NCBI GenBank assembly: GCA_012842745.1
Contig: DUSF01000033.1
Coordinates: 124,001 to 188,000 of the forward strand
Direction of reading: 5' to 3'
Length of the DNA stretch: 64,000 nucleotides
Origin: Bacillus sp. (in: firmicutes)
GTDB lineage: Bacteria > Bacillota > Bacilli > Bacillales > Bacillaceae_J
Below the pieces are notes generated by a model that was not told the DNA's origin, searched no databases, and saw only the letters and a list, made by a program, of their open reading frames with translations. Both the position numbers and the translations under genes were made by a program. Below, piece after piece: positions 45,697 through 54,851 of the stretch. Positions within the stretch are counted from its first letter, which is position 1. The number at the start of each line of letters is the position of its first letter.

Positions 45697-46949
45697 TCGC
45701 TACCTTTTTGGTCTTCTAGTAACAATACTTCAACCTCGTCACCTGTACTATATCCTCTTGTGCCTCCTGGAAGAATCATGAGCGCATTGCAATCTACTAA
45801 AGAAGTTACAACATTTGATTTATCAAGGCCTGATGGCTCGACAAACAATTTGCCGTCATTGTAGACCAACCTACTTCTTACAAATCTTGTAAAAGGATTT
45901 GGTTTTGGAAAATCCGTGTATAATGTCGCTTTAATTTTTTGTAAATACGGTTTCTTTGAATGGAACCAGCTTCTAATTATCGGTCTTGTAAATAGTTCAA
46001 AGCCTACAAAGCATGCCGATGGGTTTCCAGAAAGTCCAAATAAAAGCTTGCCGTTAAACTCAGCAACAGTAGTCACACTGCCAGGCCTCATAGCAATTTT
46101 ATTAAATAGAACTGCTGCCCCTAATTTTTTGTATATTTCAGGCATATAATCATAATCACCGACAGATACTCCGCCAGTTGTAATGAGCATATCGACTTCA
46201 TTCAATGCGTTTTTTACAGCTTCAAAGCATGTGTCAAAATCATCTTCTAATTTTCCAAAATATTTAGGCTCGGCTCCTGCTCTTTTTATTTGCGAAGCAA
46301 TCATGTAGGCATTACTATTACGAATTTTTCCTGGTTGCATTGCTTCATCTACATCTAATAATTCTGTCCCAGTTGCATAAAGGCCGACGACTGTTTTTTT
46401 TACAACTGGCACTTTAGCATATCCAAAAGTAGCTAAAACAGCCTTGATACCAGGATTGATATACCGTCCCTCTTCTACTAAAATTTCTCCTACCTTTGTT
46501 TCAGATGCTTGATATGAAACATTATCACCAGGTTTATATGGTCTTTTAATCATCATATAAGGCTTGCCATCTTTTACAATATCTTTTGCCAATTCAAGCA
46601 TAACAACAGCATTACATTCCTTTGGCATTTGCGCCCCTGTCATAATTCTAACAGCTTGAAAAGGGCCCACTTTCTTCTTTGCTACATAACCAGCACCAAT
46701 CTCCTCAATAACCTCAAATTCAATAGGTTGATCTTGGGTTGCATCCTTTGAATCCTCAGCTCTAATCGCGAAGCCATCATATGGTGAGCGATCAAATGGT
46801 GGAATATCATGGCTTGCCTTAACATCCTCCCCTAAATATCTTTCATCACATTCATTTATAGAAACGTATTCAATATCTCCCTTAAGAGCATATTTCATAA
46901 CGCGATTGACTGCTTCTGCTACTTTAATTGGGTCTCTTTTATCCAGCAA
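45681..46949 (-). CDS. moeA: Molybdopterin molybdenumtransferase MoeA
   Basis: About 422 residues with FDRSPYDGFAIRAED, MTGAQMPKECNAVVM, and the MoCF domain TTGGVSVGDYDYMPE and FGLSGNPSACFVGFE. It inserts molybdenum into molybdopterin. I place the start at TTG 46949 (MLDKRDPIKVAEAV) behind AAGGGGG, as in B. subtilis MoeA; a longer frame to 46973 exists. It heads moeA-mobB-moaE-moaD, behind an FNR promoter. Confidence 0.94.
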   Translation of the reverse strand: MLDKRDPIKVAEAVNRVMKYALKGDIEYVSINECDERYLGEDVKASHDIPPFDRSPYDGFAIRAEDSKDATQDQPIEFEVIEEIGAGYVAKKKVGPFQAVRIMTGAQMPKECNAVVMLELAKDIVKDGKPYMMIKRPYKPGDNVSYQASETKVGEILVEEGRYINPGIKAVLATFGYAKVPVVKKTVVGLYATGTELLDVDEAMQPGKIRNSNAYMIASQIKRAGAEPKYFGKLEDDFDTCFEAVKNALNEVDMLITTGGVSVGDYDYMPEIYKKLGAAVLFNKIAMRPGSVTTVAEFNGKLLFGLSGNPSACFVGFELFTRPIIRSWFHSKKPYLQKIKATLYTDFPKPNPFTRFVRSRLVYNDGKLFVEPSGLDKSNVVTSLVDCNALMILPGGTRGYSTGDEVEVLLLEDQKGSEWPWN

Positions 46950-46996
46950 TTGTATTGCCCCCTTAATTAACAAGGCTATTTAACACACCTTAACTA

Positions 46997-47039
46997 ATTT
47001 TAAATATATAGTCAGTATATTACTGTGATAAATATCACT
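46997..47039 (-). promoter_or_regulatory. FNR-type class II promoter of the moeA operon
   Basis: TGTGA-TAAATA-TCACT at 47024-47039, with TAAAAT at 46997-47002 on the minus strand ending 34.5 bp from the box centre. Same geometry and same -10 as the radical SAM promoter. Confidence 0.85.
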
Positions 47040-47158
47040 GGTTTACTAGTATCTTTTATCAATATATAGAAAAACTCCATTTAGAGCCAATTTTTTAATT
47101 GAAATTCCTTAAAAATTGACAATAAATAGAGTTGTTATTGCAACAAAGGTTGATTTTC

Positions 47159-47497
47159 CTAAGATAGGGTTAAAACCTCATATTGCGTAGATAGCTCAAT
47201 AAACTTATCCATTCCACTAATTTCTCCGGCTATTATCTTGTCTGTAACCTCATAATAATCAGCACAAGTTTTACATGCCAGCACTTGGACGCCTTGTTCA
47301 TAAAGTTCTTTTAAGTGAACAGAAACTAGGGATTGTTCAGTCATCGTTAAAACACCGCGATTCATACAAAAAATCGCTTTCGGCTTTTGTTCTTTTTGTT
47401 TTAAAAGCGTAAAAAACGTTTCTAAAATTCCCTCACCTAATTGTTGATCGCCTTGACCAAGCTGATCTGATAATAATAGAATCACTTTATTTTCCAC
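47159..47497 (-). CDS. DsrE/YedF-like family protein
   Basis: 112 residues with a DsrE-like fold: VILLLSDQLGQGDQQLGEGILETFFTLL, IFCMNRGVLTMTE and VQVLACKTCADYYEV. Related to the C-terminal domain of YedF, proteins linked to sulfur or selenium relay. Cys residues in FCMNRG and CKTC are candidates for persulfide chemistry. GGAGAAAAA precedes ATG at 47497. It lies next to a DUF59 gene. Confidence 0.75.
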   Translation of the reverse strand: MENKVILLLSDQLGQGDQQLGEGILETFFTLLKQKEQKPKAIFCMNRGVLTMTEQSLVSVHLKELYEQGVQVLACKTCADYYEVTDKIIAGEISGMDKFIELSTQYEVLTLS

Positions 47498-47520
47498 GTT
47501 TTTTTCTCCCTATATTCTTT

Positions 47521-47832
47521 TTAATCTGGAATTCCTAATGCAATTTTTGCATAACGGGACATTTTGTCCTTTGACCAAGGTGGGGTCCAGACAATTTTGA
47601 CAATCGTTTCTTTAATTTCTGGTAAATCCGCTAGCACACTTTTTATATTACTTTCAATCGTCCCCGCTAATGGGCAGCCCATAGAAGTCAACGTCATTTC
47701 AACGGTTAAAATCCCATTTTCATCTAAATCCAATCCATATACTAATCCTAAGTTAACAATGTCAACACCAAGTTCAGGGTCTAACACATTTTCTAACGCA
47801 CCGAAAATATTTTCTTCTAAAGCCTTATCCAT
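47521..47832 (-). CDS. yitW: YitW-like DUF59 protein (SufT-type)
   Basis: About 103 residues with DPELGVDIVNLGLVYGLD, the conserved Cys in TSMGCPLA, and the C-terminal VWTPPWSKDKMSRYAKIALGI, nearly matching B. subtilis YitW. Involved in iron-sulfur protein maturation by family inference. ATG at 47832 follows AAAGGGG; a longer frame to 47859 is less likely. Confidence 0.9.
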   Translation of the reverse strand: MDKALEENIFGALENVLDPELGVDIVNLGLVYGLDLDENGILTVEMTLTSMGCPLAGTIESNIKSVLADLPEIKETIVKIVWTPPWSKDKMSRYAKIALGIPD

Positions 47833-48003
47833 TTTATAAAAACCCCTTTCATTAAGCATTTTTCTTATTATATCCTACCACTTTTACGTAAACCGTAAAA
47901 GATTTAAGCCTTGAGCAAAAATTTCTTTTAAAGGCAATATTCTAGACAAAAATATCAATTATAACTACACTTGATATAGCATAGCTAGAAAGGACTTGAC
48001 ACG

Positions 48004-48810
48004 ATGAAACCTCATTTAATTGCCGTTGATCTCGATGGAACTCTTCTGAAAAACAATAAAACAATCTCTAAGCGAACATTAGACACCATAAAGCATGTAC
48101 GTGAGCGCGGCCACCAAGTCATGATTGCTACTGGAAGACCATTTCGTGCCAGTCAGTTCTATTATAAGCAAATGAAATTAAACACACCGATTGTAAATTA
48201 TAATGGAGCCTATATTCACCATCCAAAGGATGAGGCTTGGGGAACATACCATTCCCCACTAGCTTTAAACGTTGCACAGCAAATTATTGATACCTGTAAT
48301 AAATATAATATTAGGAATATTATGGCACAGGTTAAAGACCATATTTTCCTGCAAAACCATGATGAAGATATTATGGAGCTGCTTAGGTTTGGAAACCCAC
48401 AAATCCATACAGGCCAGGTTCGGGAAAATTTAAAAAGCGACCCAACCTCGATTTTAATCCATTCTAAAGAAGATGAACTTGACAGTATTCGCAAGCAACT
48501 TTCACAAGAAGTAGGAAGCTTTATTGAGCATCGTTCGTCAGGTTCACCTTGGAATATTATTGAGATTATTAGAGCGGGGATTAATAAGGCGATTGGAGTT
48601 AAACAGGTTGCAGAATCTTTTCAAATACCAGAAGAACGCATTATAGCCTTTGGTGATGAGGATAATGACATCGAAATGCTACAGCTTGCGAAATATGGCG
48701 TTGCCATGGGCAATGCTATTGATGACGTAAAATCGGTAGCCTATGATGTTACGAATACGAATGAAGAAGATGGTATCGCTTATTATTTAGAAAAGTTTTT
48801 TAGATTATAG
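48004..48810 (+). CDS. yitU: HAD superfamily Cof-type phosphatase (YitU-like)
   Basis: 268 residues with motif I DLDGTLL near residue 10, motif II in MIATGRP, the catalytic Lys in RAGINKAIGV and motif IV GDEDNDIEML. Cof-type HADs hydrolyse small sugar or nucleotide phosphates. Position next to yitW and yitT matches B. subtilis yitU. Confidence 0.88.
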   Translation: MKPHLIAVDLDGTLLKNNKTISKRTLDTIKHVRERGHQVMIATGRPFRASQFYYKQMKLNTPIVNYNGAYIHHPKDEAWGTYHSPLALNVAQQIIDTCNKYNIRNIMAQVKDHIFLQNHDEDIMELLRFGNPQIHTGQVRENLKSDPTSILIHSKEDELDSIRKQLSQEVGSFIEHRSSGSPWNIIEIIRAGINKAIGVKQVAESFQIPEERIIAFGDEDNDIEMLQLAKYGVAMGNAIDDVKSVAYDVTNTNEEDGIAYYLEKFFRL

Positions 48811-48942
48811 TTTGCACTTCGCTTATTTTCCTAAACAGCATTTTTTTTACACACTCCCCCTTACATAACTAATAGCTTCGTGATTCAAAATAAGGACGAG
48901 TCATTTATGACTTAAGAGATCTCATGTATAGGGGGAATCTTA

Positions 48943-49101
48943 ATGAGTAAGAAAAGTAAATCAAAACGGTTCTATCAGCAAAGTGCCGATGCTATTCAGA
49001 GATATCATGAAAAAATCCCTTATTACTCAACATTAGCCGAAGTGGAAGAAAAACAGAGAAAGCACGAAGATCAAGTTGATTCGTCCCTTGGAGGCATCTA
49101 A
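48943..49101 (+). CDS. Small basic hypothetical protein
   Basis: 52 residues, MSKKSKSKRFYQQSADAI and on to EDQVDSSLGGI. It is hydrophilic, with no membrane span. GGGGG lies 8 nt before ATG at 48943. The stop is 2 bp before the next start, so the two small genes are probably co-translated. No family recognised. Confidence 0.65.
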   Translation: MSKKSKSKRFYQQSADAIQRYHEKIPYYSTLAEVEEKQRKHEDQVDSSLGGI

Positions 49102-49103
49102 TT

Positions 49104-49325
49104 ATGGGAAATAAACTTTTTCAATTAGCAAAAGAAGCCGTTCATTTAGCAGAAACAACGACAATGGCTGCGACAACACCTAATCATTTTCAAGAGGCAC
49201 AAACAAATATAGATAAAGCTAAAAACCAAATTTCTTCTGCTTTTGCTAACTCAACTTCAGCAGAACAAATGCAGCTCCAGGAGCTGCAGCAAAGGTTGGA
49301 TGAAATACAAAATAGTATAAAATAA
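49104..49325 (+). CDS. DUF3813 family protein
   Basis: 73 residues, helical, starting MGNKLFQLAKEAVHLAETT, with EAQTNIDKAKNQISSAFANSTSAEQ in the middle. It fits the Bacillus DUF3813 family, of unknown function. GGAGG precedes ATG at 49104. Confidence 0.75.
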   Translation: MGNKLFQLAKEAVHLAETTTMAATTPNHFQEAQTNIDKAKNQISSAFANSTSAEQMQLQELQQRLDEIQNSIK

Positions 49326-49330
49326 ATAAA

Positions 49331-49366
49331 AAAGCGTAAGCGCCTCATTTATAAGGCGCTTGCGTT
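49331..49366. terminator. Bidirectional terminator before the chemotaxis-type gene
   Basis: AAAGCG-AAGCGCCT pairs with AGGCGCTTGCGTTTT around an 8-nt loop, with T-rich tails on both strands. Confidence 0.85.
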
Positions 49367-49369
49367 TTG

Positions 49370-50329
49370 CTAAAATTTGCTTTTAGCCTGTTTTAATTGG
49401 TTTATTCCCGTTGCTAATTTCTGATCAACAACTTCCGCATCATCAATATGTTTCATAATCGCATCATTTACATCAGAAAAAATGTCAGTTGTTACACTAA
49501 TTTCTTCCATAACATCAGCACTGTATTCCTTTTGCTCTTTAATCGTTTTGATTACATCATTGACCTCTGTTTGAACGACTTGAATAACATTTTGGATGAT
49601 ATCGATTTTCTCAGTCGTCGTTGTACTTAAAGAAATTCCTTCGTTCACAAATAATATACTTTTTTCATTTGCTGTTAATGCTTCATCTATCTCAAGTTGG
49701 ATTTTTTGAGTAAGCTCACTTATATTTTTCGTACTATTAGCCGTGTTCTCTGCAAGCTTGCGGACTTCACTAGCTACAACAGCAAAGCCTTTTCCATGTT
49801 CCCCAGCGCGGGCTGCTTCGATTGAAGCATTAAGCGCTAAAAGATTTGTTTGTTCGGCGATATCTGTAATGACTTTGACAATATCCTCAATCTCTTTGGA
49901 GCGAATTCCCAGCTGTGTCATACTTGCAGATGTTTCCTTCGACTGCTCCCCTAGTTGTTTAATGAGCGTTTCAACTTTGCAAACAGAGTCGCGCCCTTCT
50001 ATTGACTTTTGCACCATTTCAGTTGTAGATTCAATTAGAGCTTGTCCTTTTTCAGTCATCGTTGTGGAAATTCGGTTGGATTGTTCGCTTATTTTGTTAA
50101 CTTTATCGAACCGCTCTTTAATTTTTAATACAAATTGTGCTAGGACATGATGCTGTTCATTTACTATTTCATGCTGACTAACAGTACTTGTTAATTCTTG
50201 GTATAAACTATCTAATAATAACTCTATATCTTTTTTGGAATATTGATTGCGCTCCACTTCATTCAATTTTTCACGTAGCTTAGCATTTTCAGCTATTAAT
50301 CGTTCGATTTCTTTTTTTTGGCCAAACAT
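49370..50329 (-). CDS. Soluble methyl-accepting chemotaxis protein
   Basis: About 319 residues, without membrane spans. It has an N-terminal coiled coil ([20 protein letters not shown]) and a C-terminal MCP signalling hairpin with [36 protein letters not shown]. It should interact with CheA/CheW from the cytoplasm, similar to B. subtilis YfmS. No ligand domain or PAS is evident. ATG at 50329 follows GGAGGGGG. Confidence 0.88.
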   Translation of the reverse strand: MFGQKKEIERLIAENAKLREKLNEVERNQYSKKDIELLLDSLYQELTSTVSQHEIVNEQHHVLAQFVLKIKERFDKVNKISEQSNRISTTMTEKGQALIESTTEMVQKSIEGRDSVCKVETLIKQLGEQSKETSASMTQLGIRSKEIEDIVKVITDIAEQTNLLALNASIEAARAGEHGKGFAVVASEVRKLAENTANSTKNISELTQKIQLEIDEALTANEKSILFVNEGISLSTTTTEKIDIIQNVIQVVQTEVNDVIKTIKEQKEYSADVMEEISVTTDIFSDVNDAIMKHIDDAEVVDQKLATGINQLKQAKSKF

Positions 50330-50408
50330 TGCTACATCCCCCTCCATCACACAATCTTTCTATCCGAACTACTTCTTACTATACATGAATTATAAAATTA
50401 TTTTAACA

Positions 50409-50437
50409 AAAAAACTCCCATTTCATGAGAGTTTTTT
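50409..50437. terminator. Terminator after the Gmad2-like lipoprotein gene
   Basis: AAAAAACTC pairs with GAGTTTTTT around an 11-nt loop. Confidence 0.7.
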
Positions 50438-50451
50438 GTGAACATTATCAT

Positions 50452-50970
50452 TTAATAGCCAAATTCGTCTAATTTTGTATAATATTGATTGATTGTAGAT
50501 TGATCTTTAGAACTTTTCTCAAATAATTCCAACGTTAGTGTACCATTAAGCGGAAGAAGATCTTCAGGTATCGTAATTTTTAATTCAAAAGGCTCCCAAG
50601 CTGGTGCGCCATTTTCTAGTGCTACCTTCGTTTCTTCAATCTGATATTCATGGCCGTCTTCCACTGTATAATAAAAAACGCCTTCGAAGACACTGGCTTC
50701 ACCTTTTACAATATATTTGCCGTTACTTCCGGATAAATCAATATTGCGAAAAGCACTGTTTTCCGTCTCTATTTGTTTGTCATTATCATTCACTTCAGGG
50801 GAGCGCTCAGGATCTTCCTGTGAAGTTTCAGGCTTATCATTTGTTGCTTGCCCTGCTTCTTGTCCTCCATTTCCATTTATCCCCTGTACTTCGCCTGTTC
50901 CACATGCTGACAATGACAATATCATAAGTGCTGCTAAAGTAATAATAAGTCCTATTTTTCTAAAACTCAT
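50452..50970 (-). CDS. Lipoprotein with a Gmad2-like immunoglobulin domain
   Basis: 172 residues. The lipobox is LSLSACGTG; then comes a low-complexity linker rich in Gly, Asn, Glu and Pro (residues 28-70), and a C-terminal domain with GKYIVKGEASVFEGVFYYTVEDG and PFELKITIPEDLLPLNGTLTLELFEKSSKDQS, as in Gmad2 domains found in spore germination and spore coat proteins. B. subtilis ipi lies nearby in the equivalent region but encodes a different domain. Probably envelope or spore associated. Confidence 0.7.
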   Translation of the reverse strand: MSFRKIGLIITLAALMILSLSACGTGEVQGINGNGGQEAGQATNDKPETSQEDPERSPEVNDNDKQIETENSAFRNIDLSGSNGKYIVKGEASVFEGVFYYTVEDGHEYQIEETKVALENGAPAWEPFELKITIPEDLLPLNGTLTLELFEKSSKDQSTINQYYTKLDEFGY

Positions 50971-50987
50971 ACGTATTCCCCTCCTAA

Positions 50988-51764
50988 TTAATTTTTGCGA
51001 AAGAACCCGAAAATCCCTGCTGTTTCAACAATATTAGTAAATGCTTTTGGATCAACTTGCCTAATAATCCTCTCTAAATCAAATAATTCATACCTTGTGA
51101 TTACTATAAGCAGCATTTCCTTATCTTCCTTCGAGTAAGAACCTCTTGCAGGAACAGACGTTATTCCTCTTACTAGCTTTTCATGAATTGCTTTTGTTAG
51201 CTCCTCACCTTTATTTGTAATAATCATTGCTGTCAGCTTCTCATGTCTAGTATGAATCGTATCAATAATCCGCGTTGTTACGTAAAGAGTAACTAACGTA
51301 TATAATGCTTTTTCCCATCCGTATAATAGGCCTGCTACTATAATTATAACTGAATTTATCGCAAAAATATATGAGCCAACGGGCTTATCCTTCATTCTTG
51401 ATAAAACCATCGCAAGAATATCGACACCACCTGTAGATGCTCCCCATTTCAATGTAAAACCAACACCAACCGCAGATATAACCCCGCCAAATACAGCATT
51501 TAAAAGGATATCCTCTGATAATGGATAAACAGGGATTATTTCTAAAAAGAATGTCGTTGCCGAAACACTAATAAAACTAAAAATTGTAAAGGCTCTGCCA
51601 ACTTTCATCCACCCTAAAATAGTGACTGGGATATTTAATAAAAATAACAAAATACCTGTAGAAATCGTTAGTGATGTATATTCAGTTAGCACGCTTGATA
51701 ATAGCTGAGCAATCCCTGTAAACCCGCTTGCATAAACCTTTGCCGGAATTAAAAATAAATTCAA
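50988..51764 (-). CDS. yitT: YitT-family membrane protein (start uncertain)
   Basis: At least 258 residues: five or six spans followed by a soluble DUF2179-type domain with KLTAMIITNKGEEL and a GYF-like DPKAFTNIVETAGIFG end. Typical YitT proteins have an earlier span whose residues (LAGAFLYAVGLNLFLIP) are encoded in frame upstream, up to 51840. That stretch contains no ATG, GTG or TTG, but a GGAGG site is at 51840-51844, 9 nt before an in-frame ATA at 51830 and 3 nt before ATT at 51836. So either a non-standard start codon is used, or the TTG at 51764 is real but lacks a site. Confidence 0.8.
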   Translation of the reverse strand: MNLFLIPAKVYASGFTGIAQLLSSVLTEYTSLTISTGILLFLLNIPVTILGWMKVGRAFTIFSFISVSATTFFLEIIPVYPLSEDILLNAVFGGVISAVGVGFTLKWGASTGGVDILAMVLSRMKDKPVGSYIFAINSVIIIVAGLLYGWEKALYTLVTLYVTTRIIDTIHTRHEKLTAMIITNKGEELTKAIHEKLVRGITSVPARGSYSKEDKEMLLIVITRYELFDLERIIRQVDPKAFTNIVETAGIFGFFRKN

Positions 51765-52000
51765 GCCGACTGCATATAGAAATGCGCCAGCTAAAACAAC
51801 AATAAGTTTTTTCGTTAGTAACCAATATATTTTAATCCACCTCCAAAAACATTCTGCACTATTCTATATCCTATCGGGACTCATATTCCTTATAAAACGA
51901 TGGTACCCTATCAATTGTATATTACCCACAATATACGTACAATATGGAGGAAAAGGTAATTATTTCTGAATGGCAATTATTCTTGAAAGGAAAGATTGAT

Positions 52001-52858
52001 ATGAGTGTGAAAATACTTGCTGATAGTGCCTGTGATCTGCCTCTAGAGTTATTTCAAACATTAAATATAGAATTACTGCCGCTAGTTGTTCAGATTGATG
52101 ATCAACAATTTTATGATTTAGAAACGATTAAGCCCGAGGAACTTTATAAAGAAATGCGAAATGGCAAGGCTCCGAAAACAGCCCAAGTGCCACCTGCAAG
52201 ATTTGAAGAAGCATTTGTGAAGTATGCAGAAAAAAATGAAACATGCATTTATATTGCTTTTTCTTCACAGCTTTCAGGAACATATCAAACAGCAACACTT
52301 GTAAAAGATGATATTGCAGAAAAATTCCCAAATTTTGATTTAACGATTATCGACACAAAAGCTGCTTCCCTAGGCTACGGTTTAATTGTAAAAAAAGCAG
52401 CTGAATTAGCTATGGAAGGCAAAGGGAAAAACGAAATCCTTGCTGCCATTGAATTTTATTGCAAGCATATAGAGCATCTATTTACGGTAGATTCACTAGA
52501 GTATTTATACCGCGGCGGCCGTGTCAGCAAAACATCGGCATTTGTCGGCGGGTTGCTGAATATCAAGCCCATTTTAAACGTTGAAGACGGCAAATTAGTC
52601 CCTCTTGAAAAAATAAAAGGTCGAAAAAAAGTATTAAAACGAATCATCGAAATTATGAAGGAACGCGGTGACAGCCTTCAAGATCAACTTGTTGCCATCA
52701 GTCATGGTGATGATTTGGAAACGGCGGAAACAATGCGGGATTTAATCAAAGCTGAATTCGGCACAGAGGAATTTCTTATTCATACAGTTGGTAGTACCAT
52801 TGGAGCGCATTCTGGTCCTGGAACGATTGCGATATTCTTTTTAAATAAGCAGGGATAA
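52001..52858 (+). CDS. DegV-family fatty-acid-binding protein
   Basis: 285 residues of the DegV family: ILADSACDLP near the start, ARFEEAFVKY, FSSQLSGTYQTA, the DTKAASLGYGL motif and YLYRGGRVSK. DegV proteins bind fatty acids and act as FakB subunits of the fatty-acid kinase. ATG at 52001 follows AAAGGAAAG; the longer frame to 51944 is not needed. Position matches B. subtilis yitS. Confidence 0.92.
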   Translation: MSVKILADSACDLPLELFQTLNIELLPLVVQIDDQQFYDLETIKPEELYKEMRNGKAPKTAQVPPARFEEAFVKYAEKNETCIYIAFSSQLSGTYQTATLVKDDIAEKFPNFDLTIIDTKAASLGYGLIVKKAAELAMEGKGKNEILAAIEFYCKHIEHLFTVDSLEYLYRGGRVSKTSAFVGGLLNIKPILNVEDGKLVPLEKIKGRKKVLKRIIEIMKERGDSLQDQLVAISHGDDLETAETMRDLIKAEFGTEEFLIHTVGSTIGAHSGPGTIAIFFLNKQG

Positions 52859-52926
52859 ACAGGCATAATCCTTCCAAATAAAGCGAAAAATAAAATTTGA
52901 ACAATAACGGAAGGAGAGAATTTTAT

Positions 52927-53070
52927 ATGCAACCATGGAATTCAATTGAAAAAGATAATGATAAAAAGCCTATCGACAACAACGCAAAGCGGGCGAAGAA
53001 AAACGAAATGCGTGAAGCTAATAGGCAAGCGGGTAAAAGACAATATTCTAAAGAAACCAATCATTTATAG
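52927..53070 (+). CDS. Small basic protein of the DUF3941 type
   Basis: 47 residues, MQPWNSIEKDNDKKPIDNNAKR and on to RQYSKETNHL, with basic repeats NAKRAKKNEMREANRQAGKRQ. It resembles the DUF3941 family found in Bacillus. AAGGAGAG precedes ATG at 52927. Function unknown. Confidence 0.7.
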   Translation: MQPWNSIEKDNDKKPIDNNAKRAKKNEMREANRQAGKRQYSKETNHL

Positions 53071-53097
53071 GTTTTTTCGGTGTCTCTTTTACATTTC

Positions 53098-53133
53098 TAC
53101 CCTCAAAATGAATATTGCTACATTTTGAGGGTA
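53098..53133. repeat. 13-bp perfect inverted repeat between the DUF3941 gene and cvfB
   Basis: TACCCTCAAAATG (53098-53110) and its exact complement (53121-53133) flank a 10-nt loop. There is no T tract on either strand, so it is not a standard intrinsic terminator. Confidence 0.75.
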
Positions 53134-53145
53134 CAATCTGGCTTT

Positions 53146-54015
53146 CTATTCATCCTTTTTAAAATAAGTCCAGCCGTTTTCCTGATAAACCTTTCCTTCC
53201 TTCATAAGCTTCCCTAATGCCCGCTTGAAAGCACCTTTACTAATTCCGAATTTAGCCTCAATATCATCAGGTTGGCTTTTATCCCAGTACGGCATGGCTC
53301 CATTTCGTGTTTCCATATAAGCGAAAATCTTACTAGCATCATCGCCCATTACTTCATGTTTTCTCGGCAACAATGACACATTGATTGTGCCATCTTCCTT
53401 CACATCAATTACACGCCCGGTCACCTTCTCACCAATCCGTGGCTCTTCCTTCCGTTCACTTTCATGAATAAAGCCAAGATAGCCCTCATCCGTAAAAATA
53501 AACGATCCCGAATATAAAGTACGATAAATTCTTCCTGTAACATTTTTATTAAATAAAGACTTGTCCGCCATTTTGGCAATCTCCTCGAAATCAGCCTCTT
53601 TCGCAAGTCTAACAAACAAACGCCCATTTTTGCCAATTTCTAAAGTACAATATACTTCATCACCAGCTTGAGGCCAGACTTGTTCTAATGGTGGCAGATC
53701 ATCCTTTGATAAAAGCATTCCTTTATCAATGCCAATATTAACGAAAACACCTAATTCCCGCTTCACTTCCTCCACTTTCGCCCAACCAAATGCATTTATC
53801 GTTATCGCAGGAAGCTCCATTGTTGCGGCAATTCTTCCTTGACGGTCTTGAAATAAAAATACTTCTATATCCTCATTTTCTGCTAACTCATCCCTCGTCA
53901 TATCATTATGGTGAAGCAAAATTTCCTGTTCACCATCTGTTAAAAAATAACCAAACGGTGCTTCATGCGATGCCTTCAAAGTCGTTATTGTACCCGGTAT
54001 AATATTGCTCATCAT
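53146..54015 (-). CDS. cvfB: CvfB, S1-domain RNA-binding regulator
   Basis: About 289 residues (YitL in B. subtilis). Three S1-like segments precede a winged-helix end: residues 4-65 with GEQEILLHHND, 70-140, 150-220 with YRTLYSGSFIFTDEGYLGFIHESE, and the C-terminal FGISKGAFKRALGKLMKEGKVY. CvfB binds RNA and regulates virulence or stress genes in Firmicutes. Two adjacent ATGs at 54015 and 54012 begin the gene behind a weak site. Confidence 0.9.
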   Translation of the reverse strand: MMSNIIPGTITTLKASHEAPFGYFLTDGEQEILLHHNDMTRDELAENEDIEVFLFQDRQGRIAATMELPAITINAFGWAKVEEVKRELGVFVNIGIDKGMLLSKDDLPPLEQVWPQAGDEVYCTLEIGKNGRLFVRLAKEADFEEIAKMADKSLFNKNVTGRIYRTLYSGSFIFTDEGYLGFIHESERKEEPRIGEKVTGRVIDVKEDGTINVSLLPRKHEVMGDDASKIFAYMETRNGAMPYWDKSQPDDIEAKFGISKGAFKRALGKLMKEGKVYQENGWTYFKKDE

Positions 54016-54119
54016 GATCCCAGCTTTCTATATTTATTCACCTTTTCTATTATGTTGCATTTTACCAACATTTAATAGAAAATAAAAGCATATCGGCTAA
54101 TTTCTGGAGGGATGGAAAA

Positions 54120-54611
54120 ATGGCAAGTGAAAGCTCATTTGATATAGTTTCAAAGGTTGACACACAAGAGGTTTCAAACGCAGTCACAATGGCACTTAAA
54201 GAAATTGGGACCCGCTATGATTTTAAAGGAAGCAAAAGCAATATTTCACTAGAAAAGGAAGAACTAGTACTTATCTCCGATGATGAATATAAGATGGAAC
54301 AACTAAAGGATGTTCTTATTAGTAAATTAATTAAAAGAAATGTGCCTACCAAAAACTTAGAATACGGAAAGTTTGAACCCGCTTCTGGTGGCACTGTCCG
54401 CCAGCGAGCAAAACTTGTCCAAGGAATCGATAAAGACAATGCCAAAAAAATCAATACCATTATTAAAGATTTAAAGCTAAAAGTAAAATCACAAATTCAA
54501 GACGATCAAATTCGTGTTTCTGGCAAAAGCAGAGATGACTTACAAAAAGTAATTGCCGCCGTAAAGGGTGCGGATTTACCGATTGATGTGCAATTTATTA
54601 ATTACAGGTAA
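54120..54611 (+). CDS. yajQ: YajQ-family nucleotide-binding protein (UPF0234)
   Basis: 163 residues, starting [18 protein letters not shown], with [34 protein letters not shown] and FPIDVQF-type end. YajQ proteins bind nucleotides such as cyclic-di-GMP in some bacteria. CTGGAGGG precedes ATG at 54120. B. subtilis yitK is the homologue. Confidence 0.92.
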   Translation: MASESSFDIVSKVDTQEVSNAVTMALKEIGTRYDFKGSKSNISLEKEELVLISDDEYKMEQLKDVLISKLIKRNVPTKNLEYGKFEPASGGTVRQRAKLVQGIDKDNAKKINTIIKDLKLKVKSQIQDDQIRVSGKSRDDLQKVIAAVKGADLPIDVQFINYR

Positions 54612-54621
54612 AAAATAACGG

Positions 54622-54678
54622 AAAGCTAACTGAATTTTCGCCTAGCCTAAAAGCAAAATTTTCAAGTTAGCTTTTTTT
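54622..54678 (+). terminator. Terminator of yajQ
   Basis: AAAGCTAACT (54622-54631) pairs with AGTTAGCTTT (54665-54674), extended by AT-rich inner pairs, and followed by TTTT. Confidence 0.75.
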
Positions 54679-54851
54679 ATTTCGTTGTTCGGGCTACGTT
54701 CGACCTTTCACGTTAATTTTTCGCCGACAAAAATATACAGAAGCATGGCATATGTTTTAAGGGAACTTTCCATTTATTCCGCATATTTTGGTAACTATCC
54801 CACAAAATATAAAGTATTTGACCGTTATCCTTATTTAGGGTATCTTATTCG

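Noticed and set aside
46974-47158. Moco (moaA-type) riboswitch before moeA
   Set aside because: The region is AT-rich and short of the conserved stems; the FNR box explains it better.
48811-48942. Possible small RNA after yitU
   Set aside because: Only a short imperfect hairpin around GAGTCAT/ATGACT is visible, with no promoter or terminator pair.
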